Source: Escarpia spicata
Taxonomy: Eukaryota; Annelida; Polychaeta; Sabellida; Siboglinidae
Assembly (NCBI GenBank): GCA_963995525.1
Contig: OZ023206.1
Coordinates: 42,639,178 to 42,703,177 of the forward strand
DNA: 64,000 nucleotides
Direction of reading: 5' to 3'
This document shows, piece after piece, positions 1 to 12,714 of the stretch. The notes below the pieces were generated by a model. It worked only from the letters and a program-made list of their open reading frames with translations. It did no database searches and was not told the DNA's origin. Both the position numbers and the translations under genes were made by a program. Each line of letters begins with the position of its first letter. The stretch's first letter is position 1.

Positions 1-15
1 CCCAAATATATGTTT

Positions 16-100
16 TGCATGTTACAAATCTTCACGAAGGCTAGACTGATATCAAGCTACACACATAACTAGATTAACCACAAATGGGATTGCATGTTAC
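16..100 (+). repeat. Direct repeat TGCATGTTAC x2 within the monomer
   Basis: TGCATGTTAC is at 16-25 and again at 91-100, 75 bases apart. A related TGATGTTTTA begins at 172 and TGCATATCAC at 258. With the next monomer's copy at 342 the spacings are 75, 81, 86 and 84. This spacing is the basis for suggesting an older subunit of about 80 bp. Confidence 0.75.
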
Positions 101-115
101 CGTTTTATCTCCGTC

Positions 116-147
116 ACGTAAGTTACAAGAACATATTACGTAAGTTA
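116..147 (+). repeat. Direct repeat ACGTAAGTTA x2 with TTACGTAA palindrome
   Basis: ACGTAAGTTA occurs at 116-125 and 138-147, 22 bases apart (about two helical turns). The second overlaps the palindrome TTACGTAA at 136-143. The pattern repeats in essentially every monomer. One copy (19561) has ATTACATAAG, which breaks the palindrome. Confidence 0.9.
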
Positions 148-248
148 TAGGTGTGAAAACTCATCCCCATTTGATGTTTTATCTTGTCTAAAGCAGCAGT
201 ACATTCAGTACTCACGAGACAAACATGTTCCATGTCAAAGTGTTCGAA

Positions 249-253
249 CAAAA
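249..253 (+). other. CAAAA motif in A251 copies
   Basis: CAAAA directly follows the TTCGAA palindrome and becomes CACAA in C251 copies. A CAAAA pentanucleotide has been noted as common in plant satellite repeats and proposed to mark breakage-reunion sites (established observation for plants). In an A/T-rich repeat it can also arise by chance. Confidence 0.5.
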
Positions 254-305
254 TGTATGCATATCACAGCATAACGGTATTTTAAGTGGACTTTTTTCGG
301 CGGAC

Positions 306-311
306 GGATCC
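306..311. other. BamHI site, once per typical monomer
   Basis: GGATCC recurs every 326 bases and would give a BamHI ladder. It is changed to GGACCC in the fifteen C309 copies, for example at 13023, 14327 and 19217, where a double-length fragment would result. These losses are confined to zones 2 and 4. Confidence 0.95.
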
Positions 312-565
312 TTAATGTGGTCTTACCCCAAATAGATGTTTTGCATGTTACAAATCTTCACGAAGGCTAGACTGATATCAAGCTACATACATAACTAGAT
401 TAACCACAAATGGGAATGCATGTTACCGTTTTATCTCCGTCACGTAAGTTACAAGAACATATTACGTAAGTTATAGGTGTGAAAACTCATCCCCATTTGA
501 TGTTTTATCTTGTCTAAAGCAGCAGTACATTCAGTACTCACGAGACAAACATGTCCCATGTCAAA

Positions 566-577
566 GTGTTCGAACAC
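566..577. other. Perfect 12-bp palindrome GTGTTCGAACAC (C251 copies)
   Basis: In copies with C251 the sequence around TTCGAA is a perfect 12-base palindrome, as here in the second monomer. In copies with A251 only the central 10 bases (TGTTCGAACA, for example 241-250) pair. A dimeric protein could bind such a site, but no binding factor can be named from the sequence. Confidence 0.85.
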
Positions 578-978
578 AATTTATGCATATCACAGCATAA
601 CGGTATTTTAAGTGAACTTTTTTCGGCGGACGGATCCTTAATGTGGTCTTACCCCAAATAGATGTTTTGCATGTTACAAATCTTCACGAAGGCTAGACTG
701 ATATCAAGCTACACACATAACTAGATTAACCACAAATGGGAATGCATGTTACCGTTTTATCTCCGTCACGTAAGTTACAAGAACATATTACGTAAGTTAT
801 AGGTGTGAAAACTTATCCCCATTTGATGTTTTATCTTGTCTAAAGCAGCAGTACATTCAGTACTCACGAGACAAACATGTCCCATGTCAAAGTGTTCGAA
901 CAAAATTTATGCATATCACAGCATAACGGTATTTTAAGTGGACTTTTTTCGGCGGACGGATCCTTAATGTGGTCTTAC

Positions 979-1304
979 CCCAAATAGATGTTTTGCATGT
1001 TACAAATCTTCACGAAGGCTAGACTGATATCAAGCTACACACATAACTAGATTAACCACAAATGGGAATGCATGTTACCGTTTTATCTCCGTCACGTAAG
1101 TTACAAGAACATATTACGTAAGTTATAGGTGTGAAAACTCATCCCCATTTGATGTTTTATCTTGTCTAAAGCAGCAGTACATTCAGTACTCACGAGACAA
1201 ACATGTCCCATGTCAAAGTGTTCGAACAAAATTTATGCATATCACAGCATAACGGTATTTTAAGTGGACTTTTTTCGGCGGACGGATCCTTAATGTGGTC
1301 TTAC
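979..1304 (+). repeat. Representative consensus-type monomer (326 bp)
   Basis: This copy carries the commonest base at nearly every variable position: G9, A27, G44, C57, C62, A84, A90, G153, C162, C229, G234, A251, T255, C267, G289, C298 and T309. It is used as the reference ('type D'). Landmarks in monomer coordinates are EcoRV GATATC 48-53, NsiI ATGCAT 90-95 and 257-262, ACGTAAGTTA at 116-125 and 138-147, SnaBI TACGTA 137-142, ScaI AGTACT 207-212, PciI ACATGT 223-228, BstBI TTCGAA 243-248, a run of six T at 292-297 and BamHI GGATCC 306-311. No stem-loop strong enough to call a structural RNA was seen. The start point is arbitrary, because a tandem repeat has no natural end. Confidence 0.95.
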
Positions 1305-1630
1305 CCCAAATATATGTTTTGCATGTTACAAATCTTCACGAAGGCTAGACTGATATCAAGCTACACACATAACTAGATTAACCACAAATGGGATTGCATG
1401 TTACCGTTTTATCTCCGTCACGTAAGTTACAAGAACATATTACGTAAGTTATAGGTGTGAAAACTCATCCCCATTTGATGTTTTATCTTGTCTAAAGCAG
1501 CAGTACATTCAGTACTCACGAGACAAACATGTTCCATGTCAAAGTGTTCGAACAAAATGTATGCATATCACAGCATAACGGTATTTTAAGTGGACTTTTT
1601 TCGGCGGACGGATCCTTAATGTGGTCTTAC

Positions 1631-4238
1631 CCCAAATAGATGTTTTGCATGTTACAAATCTTCACGAAGGCTAGACTGATATCAAGCTACATACATAACT
1701 AGATTAACCACAAATGGGAATGCATGTTACCGTTTTATCTCCGTCACGTAAGTTACAAGAACATATTACGTAAGTTATAGGTGTGAAAACTCATCCCCAT
1801 TTGATGTTTTATCTTGTCTAAAGCAGCAGTACATTCAGTACTCACGAGACAAACATGTCCCATGTCAAAGTGTTCGAACACAATTTATGCATATCACAGC
1901 ATAACGGTATTTTAAGTGAACTTTTTTCGGCGGACGGATCCTTAATGTGGTCTTACCCCAAATAGATGTTTTGCATGTTACAAATCTTCACGAAGGCTAG
2001 ACTGATATCAAGCTACACACATAACTAGATTAACCACAAATGGGAATGCATGTTACCGTTTTATCTCCGTCACGTAAGTTACAAGAACATATTACGTAAG
2101 TTATAGGTGTGAAAACTTATCCCCATTTGATGTTTTATCTTGTCTAAAGCAGCAGTACATTCAGTACTCACGAGACAAACATGTCCCATGTCAAAGTGTT
2201 CGAACAAAATTTATGCATATCACAGCATAACGGTATTTTAAGTGGACTTTTTTCGGCGGACGGATCCTTAATGTGGTCTTACCCCAAATAGATGTTTTGC
2301 ATGTTACAAATCTTCACGAAGGCTAGACTGATATCAAGCTACACACATAACTAGATTAACCACAAATGGGAATGCATGTTACCGTTTTATCTCCGTCACG
2401 TAAGTTACAAGAACATATTACGTAAGTTATAGGTGTGAAAACTCATCCCCATTTGATGTTTTATCTTGTCTAAAGCAGCAGTACATTCAGTACTCACGAG
2501 ACAAACATGTCCCATTTCAAAGTGTTCGAACACAATTTATGCATATCACAGCATAACGGTATTTTAAGTGGACTTTTTTCGGCGGACGGATCCTTAATGT
2601 GGTCTTACCCCAAATATCTGTTTTGCATGTTACAAATCTTCACGAAGGCTAGACTGATATCAAGCTACACACATAACTAGATTAACCACAAATGGGAATG
2701 CATGTTACCGTTTTATCTCCGTCACGTAAGTTACAAGAACATATTACGTAAGTTATAGGTGTGAAAACTCATCCCCATTTGATGTTTTATCTTGTCTAAA
2801 GCAGCAGTACATTCAGTACTCACGAGACAAACATGTCCCATGTCAAAGTGTTCGAACAAAATTTATGCATATCACAGCATAACGGTATTTTAAGTGGACT
2901 TTTTTCGGCGGACGGATCCTTAATGTGGTCTTACCCCAAATAGATGTTTTGCATGTTACAAATCTTCACGAAGGCTAGACTGATATCAAGCTACACACAT
3001 AACTAGATTAACCACAAATGGGAATGCATGTTACCGTTTTATCTCCGTCACGTAAGTTACAAGAACATATTACGTAAGTTATAGGTGTGAAAACTCATCC
3101 CCATTTGATGTTTTATCTTGTCTAAAGCAGCAGTACATTCAGTACTCACGAGACAAACATGTTCCATGTCAAAGGGTTCGAACAAAATGTATGCATATCA
3201 CAGCATAACGGTATTTTAAGTGGACTTTTTTCGGCGGACGGATCCTTAATGTGGTCTTACCCCAAATAGATGTTTTGCATGTTACAAATCTTCACGAAGG
3301 CTAGACTGATATCAAGCTACATACATAACTAGATTAACCACAAATGGGAATGCATGTTACCGTTTTATCTCCGTCACGTAAGTTACAAGAACATATTACG
3401 TAAGTTATAGGTGTGAAAACTCATCCCCATTTGATGTTTTATCTTGTCTAAAGCAGCAGTACATTCAGTACTCACGAGACAAACATGTCCCATGTCAAAG
3501 TGTTCGAACACAATTTATGCATATCACAGCATAACGGTATTTTAAGTGAACTTTTTTCGGCGGACGGATCCTTAATGTGGTCTTACCCCAAATAGATGTT
3601 TTGCATGTTACAAATCTTCACGAAGGCTAGACTGATATCAAGCTACACACATAACTAGATTAACCACAAATGGGAATGCATGTTACCGTTTTATCTCCGT
3701 CACGTAAGTTACAAGAACATATTACGTAAGTTATAGGTGTGAAAACTTATCCCCATTTGATGTTTTATCTTGTCTAAAGCAGCAGTACATTCAGTACTCA
3801 CGAGACAAACATGTCCCATGTCAAAGTGTTCGAACAAAATTTATGCATATCACAGCATAACGGTATTTTAAGTGGACTTTTTTCGGCGGACGGATCCTTA
3901 ATGTGGTCTTACCCCAAATAGATGTTTTGCATGTTACAAATCTTCACGAAGGCTAGACTGATATCAAGCTACACACATAACTAGATTAACCACAAATGGG
4001 AATGCATGTTACCGTTTTATCTCCGTCACGTAAGTTACAAGAACATATTACGTAAGTTATAGGTGTGAAAACTCATCCCCATTTGATGTTTTATCTTGTC
4101 TAAAGCAGCAGTACATTCAGTACTCACGAGACAAACATGTCCCATTTCAAAGTGTTCGAACACAATTTATGCATATCACAGCATAACGGTATTTTAAGTG
4201 GACTTTTTTCGGCGGACGGATCCTTAATGTGGTCTTAC
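1631..4238. repeat. Five-monomer periodicity, offset 1630
   Basis: The trio at 1631-2608 (T62/A289, T162, T234/C251) matches the trio at 3261-4238 in order and haplotype. Between them sit a T9 copy (2609) and a copy at 2935. The latter has a generic left half and the T229/G255 right half of the A type, so it looks like a recombinant. The extra monomer, relative to the 1304-bp unit, is the sort of change unequal exchange between misaligned repeats produces (inference). Confidence 0.8.
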
Positions 4239-5216
4239 CCCAAATATATGTTTTGCATGTTACAAATCTTCACGAAGGCTAGACTGATATCAAGCTACAC
4301 ACATAACTAGATTAACCACAAATGGGAATGCATGTTACCGTTTTATCTCCGTCACGTAAGTTACAAGAACATATTACGTAAGTTATAGGTGTGAAAACTC
4401 ATCCCCATTTGATGTTTTATCTTGTCTAAAGCAGCAGTACATTCAGTACTCACGAGACAAACATGTCCCATGTCAAAGTGTTCGAACAAAATTTATGCAT
4501 ATCACAGCATAACGGTATTTTAAGTGGACTTTTTTCGGCGGACGGATCCTTAATGTGGTCTTACCCCAAATAGATGTTTTGCATGTTACAAATCTTCACG
4601 AAGGCTAGACTGATATCAAGCTACACACATAACTAGATTAACCACAAATGGGAATGCATGTTACCGTTTTATCTCCGTCACGTAAGTTACAAGAACATAT
4701 TACGTAAGTTATAGGTGTGAAAACTCATCCCCATTTGATGTTGTATCTTGTCTAAAGCAGCAGTACATTCAGTACTCACGAGACAAACATGTCCCATGTC
4801 AAAGTGTTCGAACACAATTTATGCATATCACAGCATAACGGTATTTTAAGTGAACTTTTTTCGGCGGACGGATCCTTAATGTGGTCTTACCCCAAATAGA
4901 TGTTTTGCATGTTACAAATCTTCACGAAGGCTAGACTGATATCAAGCTACATACATAACTAGATTAACCACAAATGGGAATGCATGTTACCGTTTTATCT
5001 CCGTCACGTAAGTTACAAGAACATATTACGTAAGTTATAGGTGTGAAAACTTATCCCCATTTGATGTTTTATCTTGTCTAAAGCAGCAGTACATTCAGTA
5101 CTCACGAGACAAACATGTCCCATGTCAAAGTGTTCGAACAAAATTTATGCATATCACAGCATAACGGTATTTTAAGTGGACTTTTTTTGGCGGACGGATC
5201 CTTAATGTGGTCTTAC

Positions 5217-8200
5217 CCCAAATAGATGTTTTGCATGTTACACATCTTCACGAAGGCTAGACTGATATCAAGCTACACACATAACTAGATTAACCACAAA
5301 TGGGAATGCATGTTACCGTTTTATCTCCGTCACGTAAGTTACAAGAACATATTACGTAAGTTATAGGTGTGAAAACTCATCCCCATTTGATGTTTTATCT
5401 TGTCTAAAGCAGCAGTACATTCAGTACTCACGAGACAAACATGTCCCATGTCAAAGTGTTCGAACAAAATTTATGCATATCACAGCATAACGGTATTTTA
5501 AGTGGACTTTTTTCGGCGGACGGATCCTTAATGTGGTCTTACCCCAAATAGATGTTTTGCATGTTACAAATCTTCACGAAGGCTAGACTGATATCAAGCT
5601 ACACACATAACTAGATTAACCACAAATGGGAATGCATGTTACCGTTTTATCTCCGTCACGTAAGTTACAAGAACATATTACGTAAGTTATAGGTGTGAAA
5701 ACTCATCCCCATTTGATGTTTTATCTTGTCTAAAGCAGCAGTACATTCAGTACTCACGAGACAAACATGTCCCATGTCAAAGTGTTCGAACACAATTTAT
5801 GCATATCACAGCATAACGGTATTTTAAGTGAACTTTTTTCGGCGGACGGATCCTTAATGTGGTCTTACCCCAAATAGATGTTTTGCATGTTACAAATCTT
5901 CACGAAGGCTAGACTGATATCAAGCTACACACATAACTAGATTAACCACAAATGGGAATGCATGTTACCGTTTTATCTCCGTCACGTAAGTTACAAGAAC
6001 ATATTACGTAAGTTATAGGTGTGAAAACTTATCCCCATTTGATGTTTTATCTTGTCTAAAGCAGCAGTACATTCAGTACTCACGAGACAAACATGTCCCA
6101 TGTCAAAGTGTTCGAACAAAATTTATGCATATCACAGCATAACGGTATTTTAAGTGGACTTTTTTCGGCGGACGGATCCTTAATGTGGTCTTACCCCAAA
6201 TAGATGTTTTGCATGTTACAAATCTTCACGAAGGCTAGACTGATATCAAGCTACACACATAACTAGATTAACCACAAATGGGAATGCATGTTACCGTTTT
6301 ATCTCCGTCACGTAAGTTACAAGAACATATTACGTAAGTTATAGGTGTGAAAACTCATCCCCATTTGATGTTTTATCTTGTCTAAAGCAGCAGTACATTC
6401 AGTACTCACGAGACAAACATGTCCCATTTCAAAGTGTTCGAACAAAATTTATGCATATCACAGCATAACGGTATTTTAAGTGGACTTTTTTCGGCGGACG
6501 GATCCTTAATGTGGTCTTACCCCAAATATATGTTTTGCATGTTACAAATCTTCACGAAGGCTAGACTGATATCAAGCTACACACATAACTAGATTAACCA
6601 CAAATGGGATTGCATGTTACCGTTTTATCTCCGTCACGTAAGTTACAAGAACATATTACGTAAGTTATAGGTGTGAAAACTCATCCCCATTTGATGTTTT
6701 ATCTTGTCTAAAGCAGCAGTACATTCAGTACTCACGAGACAAACATGTTCCATATCAAAGTGTTCGAACAAAATTTATGCATATCACAGCATAACGGTAT
6801 TTTAAGTGGACTTTTTTCGGCGGACGGATCCTTAATGTGGTCTTACCCCAAATAGATGTTTTGCATGTTACAAATCTTCACGAAGGCTAGACTGATATCA
6901 AGCTACACACATAACTAGATTAACCACAAATGGGAATGCATGTTACCGTTTTATCTCCGTCACGTAAGTTACAAGAACATATTACGTAAGTTATAGGTGT
7001 GAAAACTCATCCCCATTTGATGTTTTATCTTGTCTAAAGCAGCAGTACATTCAGTACTCACGAGACAAACATGTCCCATGTCAAAGTGTTCGAACACAAT
7101 TTATGCATATCACAGCATAACGATATTTTAAGTGAACTTTTTTCGGCGGACGGATCCTTAATGTGGTCTTACCCCAAATAGATGTTTTGCATGTTACAAA
7201 TCTTCACGAAGGCTAGACTGATATCAAGCTACACACATAACTAGATTAACCACAAATGGGAATGCATGTTACCGTTTTATCTCCGTCACGTAAGTTACAA
7301 GAACATATTACGTAAGTTATAGGTGTGAAAACTTATCCCCATTTGATGTTTTATCTTGTCTAAAGCAGCAGTACATTCAGTACTCACGAGACAAACATGT
7401 CCCATGTCAAAGTGTTCGAACAAAATTTATGCATATCACAGCATAACGGTATTTTAAGTGGACTTTTTTCGGCGGACGGATCCTTAATGTGGTCTTACCC
7501 CAAATAGATGTTTTGCATGTTACAAATCTTCACGAAGGCTAGACTGATATCAAGCTACACACATAACTAGATTAACCACAAATGGGAATGCATGTTACCG
7601 TTTTATCTCCGTCACGTAAGTTACAAGAACATATTACGTAAGTTATAGGTATGAAAACTCATCCCCATTTGATGTTTTATCTTGTCTAAAGCAGCAGTAC
7701 ATTCAGTACTCACGAGACAAACATGTCCCATTTCAAAGTGTTCGAACACAATGTATGCATATCACAGCATAACGGTATTTTAAGTGGACTTTTTTCGGCG
7801 GACGGATCCTTAATGTGGTCTTACCCCAAATATATGTTTTGCATGTTACAAATCTTCACGAAGGCTAGACTGATATCAAGCTACACACATAACTAGATTA
7901 ACCACAAATGGGAATGCATGTTACCGTTTTATCTCCGTCACGTAAGTTACAAGAACATATTACGTAAGTTATAGGTGTGAAAACTCATCCCCATTTGATG
8001 TTTTATCTTGTCTAAAGCAGCAGTACATTCAGTACTCACGAGACAAACATGTCCCATGTCAAAGTGTTCGAACACAATTTATGCATATCACAGCATAACG
8101 GTATTTTAAGTGAACTTTTTTCGGCGGACGGATCCTTAATGTGGTCTTACCCCAAATAGATGTTTTGCATGTTACAAATCTTCACGAAGGCTAGACTGAT

Positions 8201-11200
8201 ATCAAGCTACATACATAACTAGATTAACCACAAATGGGAATGCATGTTACCGTTTTATCTCCGTCACGTAAGTTACAAGAACATATTACGTAAGTTATAG
8301 GTGTGAAAACTTATCCCCATTTGATGTTTTATCTTGTCTAAAGCAGCAGTACATTCAGTACTCACGAGACAAACATGTCCCATGTCAAAGTGTTCGAACA
8401 AAATTTATGCATATCACAGCATAACGGTATTTTAAGTGGACTTTTTTTGGCGGACGGATCCTTAATGTGGTCTTACCCCAAATAGATGTTTTGCATGTTA
8501 CACATCTTCACGAAGGCTAGACTGATATCAAGCTACACACATAACTAGATTAACCACAAATGGGAATGCATGTTACCGTTTTATCTCCGTCACGTAAGTT
8601 ACAAGAACATATTACGTAAGTTATAGGTGTGAAAACTTATCCCCATTTGATGTTTTATCTTGTCTAAAGCAGCAGTACATTCAGTACTCACGAGACAAAC
8701 ATGTCCCATGTCAAAGTGTTCGAACAAAATTTATGCATATCACAGCATAACGGTATTTTAAGTGGACTTTTTTCGGCGGACGGATCCTTAATGTGGTCTT
8801 ACCCCAAATAGATGTTTTGCATGTTACAAATCTTCACGAAGGCTAGACTGATATCAAGCTACACACATAACTAGATTAACCACAAATGGGAATGCATGTT
8901 ACCGTTTTATCTCCGTCACGTAAGTTACAAGAACATATTACGTAAGTTATAGGTATGAAAACTCATCCCCATTTGATGTTTTATCTTGTCTAAAGCAGCA
9001 GTACATTCAGTACTCACGAGACAAACATGTCCCATTTCAAAGTGTTCGAACACAATGTATGCATATCACAGCATAACGGTATTTTAAGTGGACTTTTTTC
9101 GGCGGACGGATCCTTAATGTGGTCTTACCCCAAATATATGTTTTGCATGTTACAAATCTTCACGAAGGCTAGACTGATATCAAGCTACACACATAACTAG
9201 ATTAACCACAAATGGGAATGCATGTTACCGTTTTATCTCCGTCACGTAAGTTACAAGAACATATTACGTAAGTTATAGGTGTGAAAACTCATCCCCATTT
9301 GATGTTTTATCTTGTCTAAAGCAGCAGTACATTCAGTACTCACGAGACAAACATGTCCCATGTCAAAGTGTTCGAACACAATTTATGCATATCACAGCAT
9401 AACGGTATTTTAAGTGAACTTTTTTCGGCGGACGGATCCTTAATGTGGTCTTACCCCAAATAGATGTTTTGCATGTTACAAATCTTCACGAAGGCTAGAC
9501 TGATATCAAGCTACATACATAACTAGATTAACCACAAATGGGAATGCATGTTACCGTTTTATCTCCGTCACGTAAGTTACAAGAACATATTACGTAAGTT
9601 ATAGGTGTGAAAACTTATCCCCATTTGATGTTTTATCTTGTCTAAAGCAGCAGTACATTCAGTACTCACGAGACAAACATGTCCCATGTCAAAGTGTTCG
9701 AACAAAATTTATGCATATCACAGCATAACGGTATTTTAAGTGGACTTTTTTTGGCGGACGGATCCTTAATGTGGTCTTACCCCAAATAGATGTTTTGCAT
9801 GTTACACATCTTCACGAAGGCTAGACTGATATCAAGCTACACACATAACTAGATTAACCACAAATGGGAATGCATGTTACCGTTTTATCTCCGTCACGTA
9901 AGTTACAAGAACATATTACGTAAGTTATAGGTGTGAAAACTCATCCCCATTTGATGTTTTATCTTGTCTAAAGCAGCAGTACATTCAGTACTCACGAGAC
10001 AAACATGTCCCATGTCAAAGTGTTCGAACAAAATTTATGCATATCACAGCATAACGGTATTTTAAGTGGACTTTTTTCGGCGGACGGATCCTTAATGTGG
10101 TCTTACCCCAAATAGATGTTTTGCATGTTACAAATCTTCACGAAGGCTAGACTGATATCAAGCTACACACATAACTAGATTAACCACAAATGGGAATGCA
10201 TGTTACCGTTTTATCTCCGTCACGTAAGTTACAAGAACATATTACGTAAGTTATAGGTGTGAAAACTCATCCCCATTTGATGTTTTATCTTGTCTAAAGC
10301 AGCAGTACATTCAGTACTCACGAGACAAACATGTCCCATGTCAAAGTGTTCGAACACAATTTATGCATATCACAGCATAACGGTATTTTAAGTGAACTTT
10401 TTTCGGCGGACGGATCCTTAATGTGGTCTTACCCCAAATAGATGTTTTGCATGTTACAAATCTTCACGAAGGCTAGACTGATATCAAGCTACACACATAA
10501 CTAGATTAACCACAAATGGGAATGCATGTTACCGTTTTATCTCCGTCACGTAAGTTACAAGAACATATTACGTAAGTTATAGGTGTGAAAACTTATCCCC
10601 ATTTGATGTTTTATCTTGTCTAAAGCAGCAGTACATTCAGTACTCACGAGACAAACATGTCCCATGTCAAAGTGTTCGAACAAAATTTATGCATATCACA
10701 GCATAACGGTATTTTAAGTGGACTTTTTTCGGCGGACGGATCCTTAATGTGGTCTTACCCCAAATAGATGTTTTGCATGTTACAAATCTTCACGAAGGCT
10801 AGACTGATATCAAGCTACACACATAACTAGATTAACCACAAATGGGAATGCATGTTACCGTTTTATCTCCGTCACGTAAGTTACAAGAACATATTACGTA
10901 AGTTATAGGTGTGAAAACTCATCCCCATTTGATGTTTTATCTTGTCTAAAGCAGCAGTACATTCAGTACTCACGAGACAAACATGTCCCATTTCAAAGTG
11001 TTCGAACAAAATTTATGCATATCACAGCATAACGGTATTTTAAGTGGACTTTTTTCGGCGGACGGATCCTTAATGTGGTCTTACCCCAAATATATGTTTT
11101 GCATGTTACAAATCTTCACGAAGGCTAGACTGATATCAAGCTACACACATAACTAGATTAACCACAAATGGGATTGCATGTTACCGTTTTATCTCCGTCA

Positions 11201-12388
11201 CGTAAGTTACAAGAACATATTACGTAAGTTATAGGTGTGAAAACTCATCCCCATTTGATGTTTTATCTTGTCTAAAGCAGCAGTACATTCAGTACTCACG
11301 AGACAAACATGTTCCATGTCAAAGTGTTCGAACAAAATTTATGCATATCACAGCATAACGGTATTTTAAGTGGACTTTTTTCGGCGGACGGATCCTTAAT
11401 GTGGTCTTACCCCAAATAGATGTTTTGCATGTTACAAATCTTCACGAAGGCTAGACTGATATCAAGCTACACACATAACTAGATTAACCACAAATGGGAA
11501 TGCATGTTACCGTTTTATCTCCGTCACGTAAGTTACAAGAACATATTACGTAAGTTATAGGTGTGAAAACTCATCCCCATTTGATGTTTTATCTTGTCTA
11601 AAGCAGCAGTACATTCAGTACTCACGAGACAAACATGTCCCATGTCAAAGTGTTCGAACACAATTTATGCATATCACAGCATAACGATATTTTAAGTGAA
11701 CTTTTTTCGGCGGACGGATCCTTAATGTGGTCTTACCCCAAATAGATGTTTTGCATGTTACAAATCTTCACGAAGGCTAGACTGATATCAAGCTACACAC
11801 ATAACTAGATTAACCACAAATGGGAATGCATGTTACCGTTTTATCTCCGTCACGTAAGTTACAAGAACATATTACGTAAGTTATAGGTGTGAAAACTTAT
11901 CCCCATTTGATGTTTTATCTTGTCTAAAGCAGCAGTACATTCAGTACTCACGAGACAAACATGTCCCATGTCAAAGTGTTCGAACAAAATTTATGCATAT
12001 CACAGCATAACGGTATTTTAAGTGGACTTTTTTCGGCGGACGGATCCTTAATGTGGTCTTACCCCAAATAGATGTTTTGCATGTTACAAATCTTCACGAA
12101 GGCTAGACTGATATCAAGCTACACACATAACTAGATTAACCACAAATGGGAATGCATGTTACCGTTTTATCTCCGTCACGTAAGTTACAAGAACATATTA
12201 CGTAAGTTATAGGTATGAAAACTCATCCCCATTTGATGTTTTATCTTGTCTAAAGCAGCAGTACATTCAGTACTCACGAGACAAACATGTCCCATTTCAA
12301 AGTGTTCGAACACAATGTATGCATATCACAGCATAACGGTATTTTAAGTGGACTTTTTTCGGCGGACGGATCCTTAATGTGGTCTTAC
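5217..12388. repeat. Eight-monomer block repeated at offset 4564 (5217-7824 and 9781-12388)
   Basis: The eight copies at 5217-7824 and at 9781-12388 carry the same successive haplotypes: C27, then C251/A289, then T162, then T234/A251, then T9/T90/T229, then A277/A289, then T162, then A153/T234/G255. The offset is 14 monomers. One visible difference is a private A in the copy at 6521 (CATATC instead of CATGTC). A277 and A153 are rare, so sharing both in order argues for copying of the block rather than chance. Confidence 0.85.
7499..10106. repeat. Four-monomer tandem duplication, offset 1304 (from 7499 and from 8803)
   Basis: The copies at 7499, 7825, 8151 and 8477 (A153/T234/G255; T9/C251/A289; F; C27) recur at 8803, 9129, 9455 and 9781. 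The last pair differs at position 162 (T in the first, C in the second). The block lies inside the region spanned by the 4564-base offset repeat, so two levels of duplication are nested here. Confidence 0.83.
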
Positions 12389-12714
12389 CCCAAATATATG
12401 TTTTGCATGTTACAAATCTTCACGAAGGCTAGACTGATATCAAGCTACACACATAACTAGATTAACCACAAATGGGAATGCATGTTACCGTTTTATCTCC
12501 GTCACGTAAGTTACAAGAACATATTACGTAAGTTATAGGTGTGAAAACTCATCCCCATTTGATGTTTTATCTTGTCTAAAGCAGCAGTACATTCAGTACT
12601 CACGAGACAAACATGTCCCATGTCAAAGTGTTCGAACAAAATTTATGCATATCACAGCATAACGGTATTTTAAGTGGACTTTTTTCGGCGGACGGATCCT
12701 TAATGTGGTCTTAC

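Larger units (their letters stand above)
1..2282. repeat. Four-monomer tandem duplication, offset 1304
   Basis: Copies 1-978 and 1305-2282 carry the same ordered set of variants (T9/T90/T229/G255, then T62/C251/A289, then T162), and I saw no difference between them. The fourth copies differ in their right parts: the copy at 979 has G234 and A251, whereas the copy at 2283 has T234 and C251. The second unit therefore ended differently or was later converted. The next unit to the right is five monomers long. Confidence 0.85.
1..12714. repeat. Zone 1: 39 monomers with mixed 4-, 5- and 14-monomer periodicity
   Basis: The first twelve copies run in a quartet or quintet order. An A-type copy (T9, T90, T229, G255) is followed by a B-type (T62, C251, A289), a C-type (T162, A251, G289) and one or two copies that often carry T234. 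The A-B-C trio at 1-978 recurs at 1305-2282. From 4239 the order changes. Copies with T62/T162/T298 ('F') followed by a copy with C27 appear at 4891/5217, 8151/8477 and 9455/9781. Copies with A153/T234/G255 appear at 7499, 8803 and 12063. Copies with A277 appear at 6847 and 11411. Private changes include C10 in the copy at 2609, G241 in the copy at 2935 and a T-to-G change in the copy at 4565. There is no non-satellite sequence in the zone. Confidence 0.9.

Noticed and set aside
28..45. CENP-B box on the minus strand
   Set aside because: The reverse complement of this part begins CTTCGT, matching the first bases of the box, but the essential A and CGGG core positions downstream do not match.
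98..279. Inverted repeat TACCGTT (98-104) and AACGGTA (273-279) as a hairpin
   Set aside because: Only 7 bp pair, separated by 168 bases, and the match does not extend in either direction. This is expected by chance in a sequence of this length.
306..311. Assignment to the known BamHI satellite of Beta (pBV family, monomer about 327-328 bp)
   Set aside because: Monomer length and a BamHI site are similar, but I cannot compare the sequences here, and length plus one restriction site is too little to name a family or organism.
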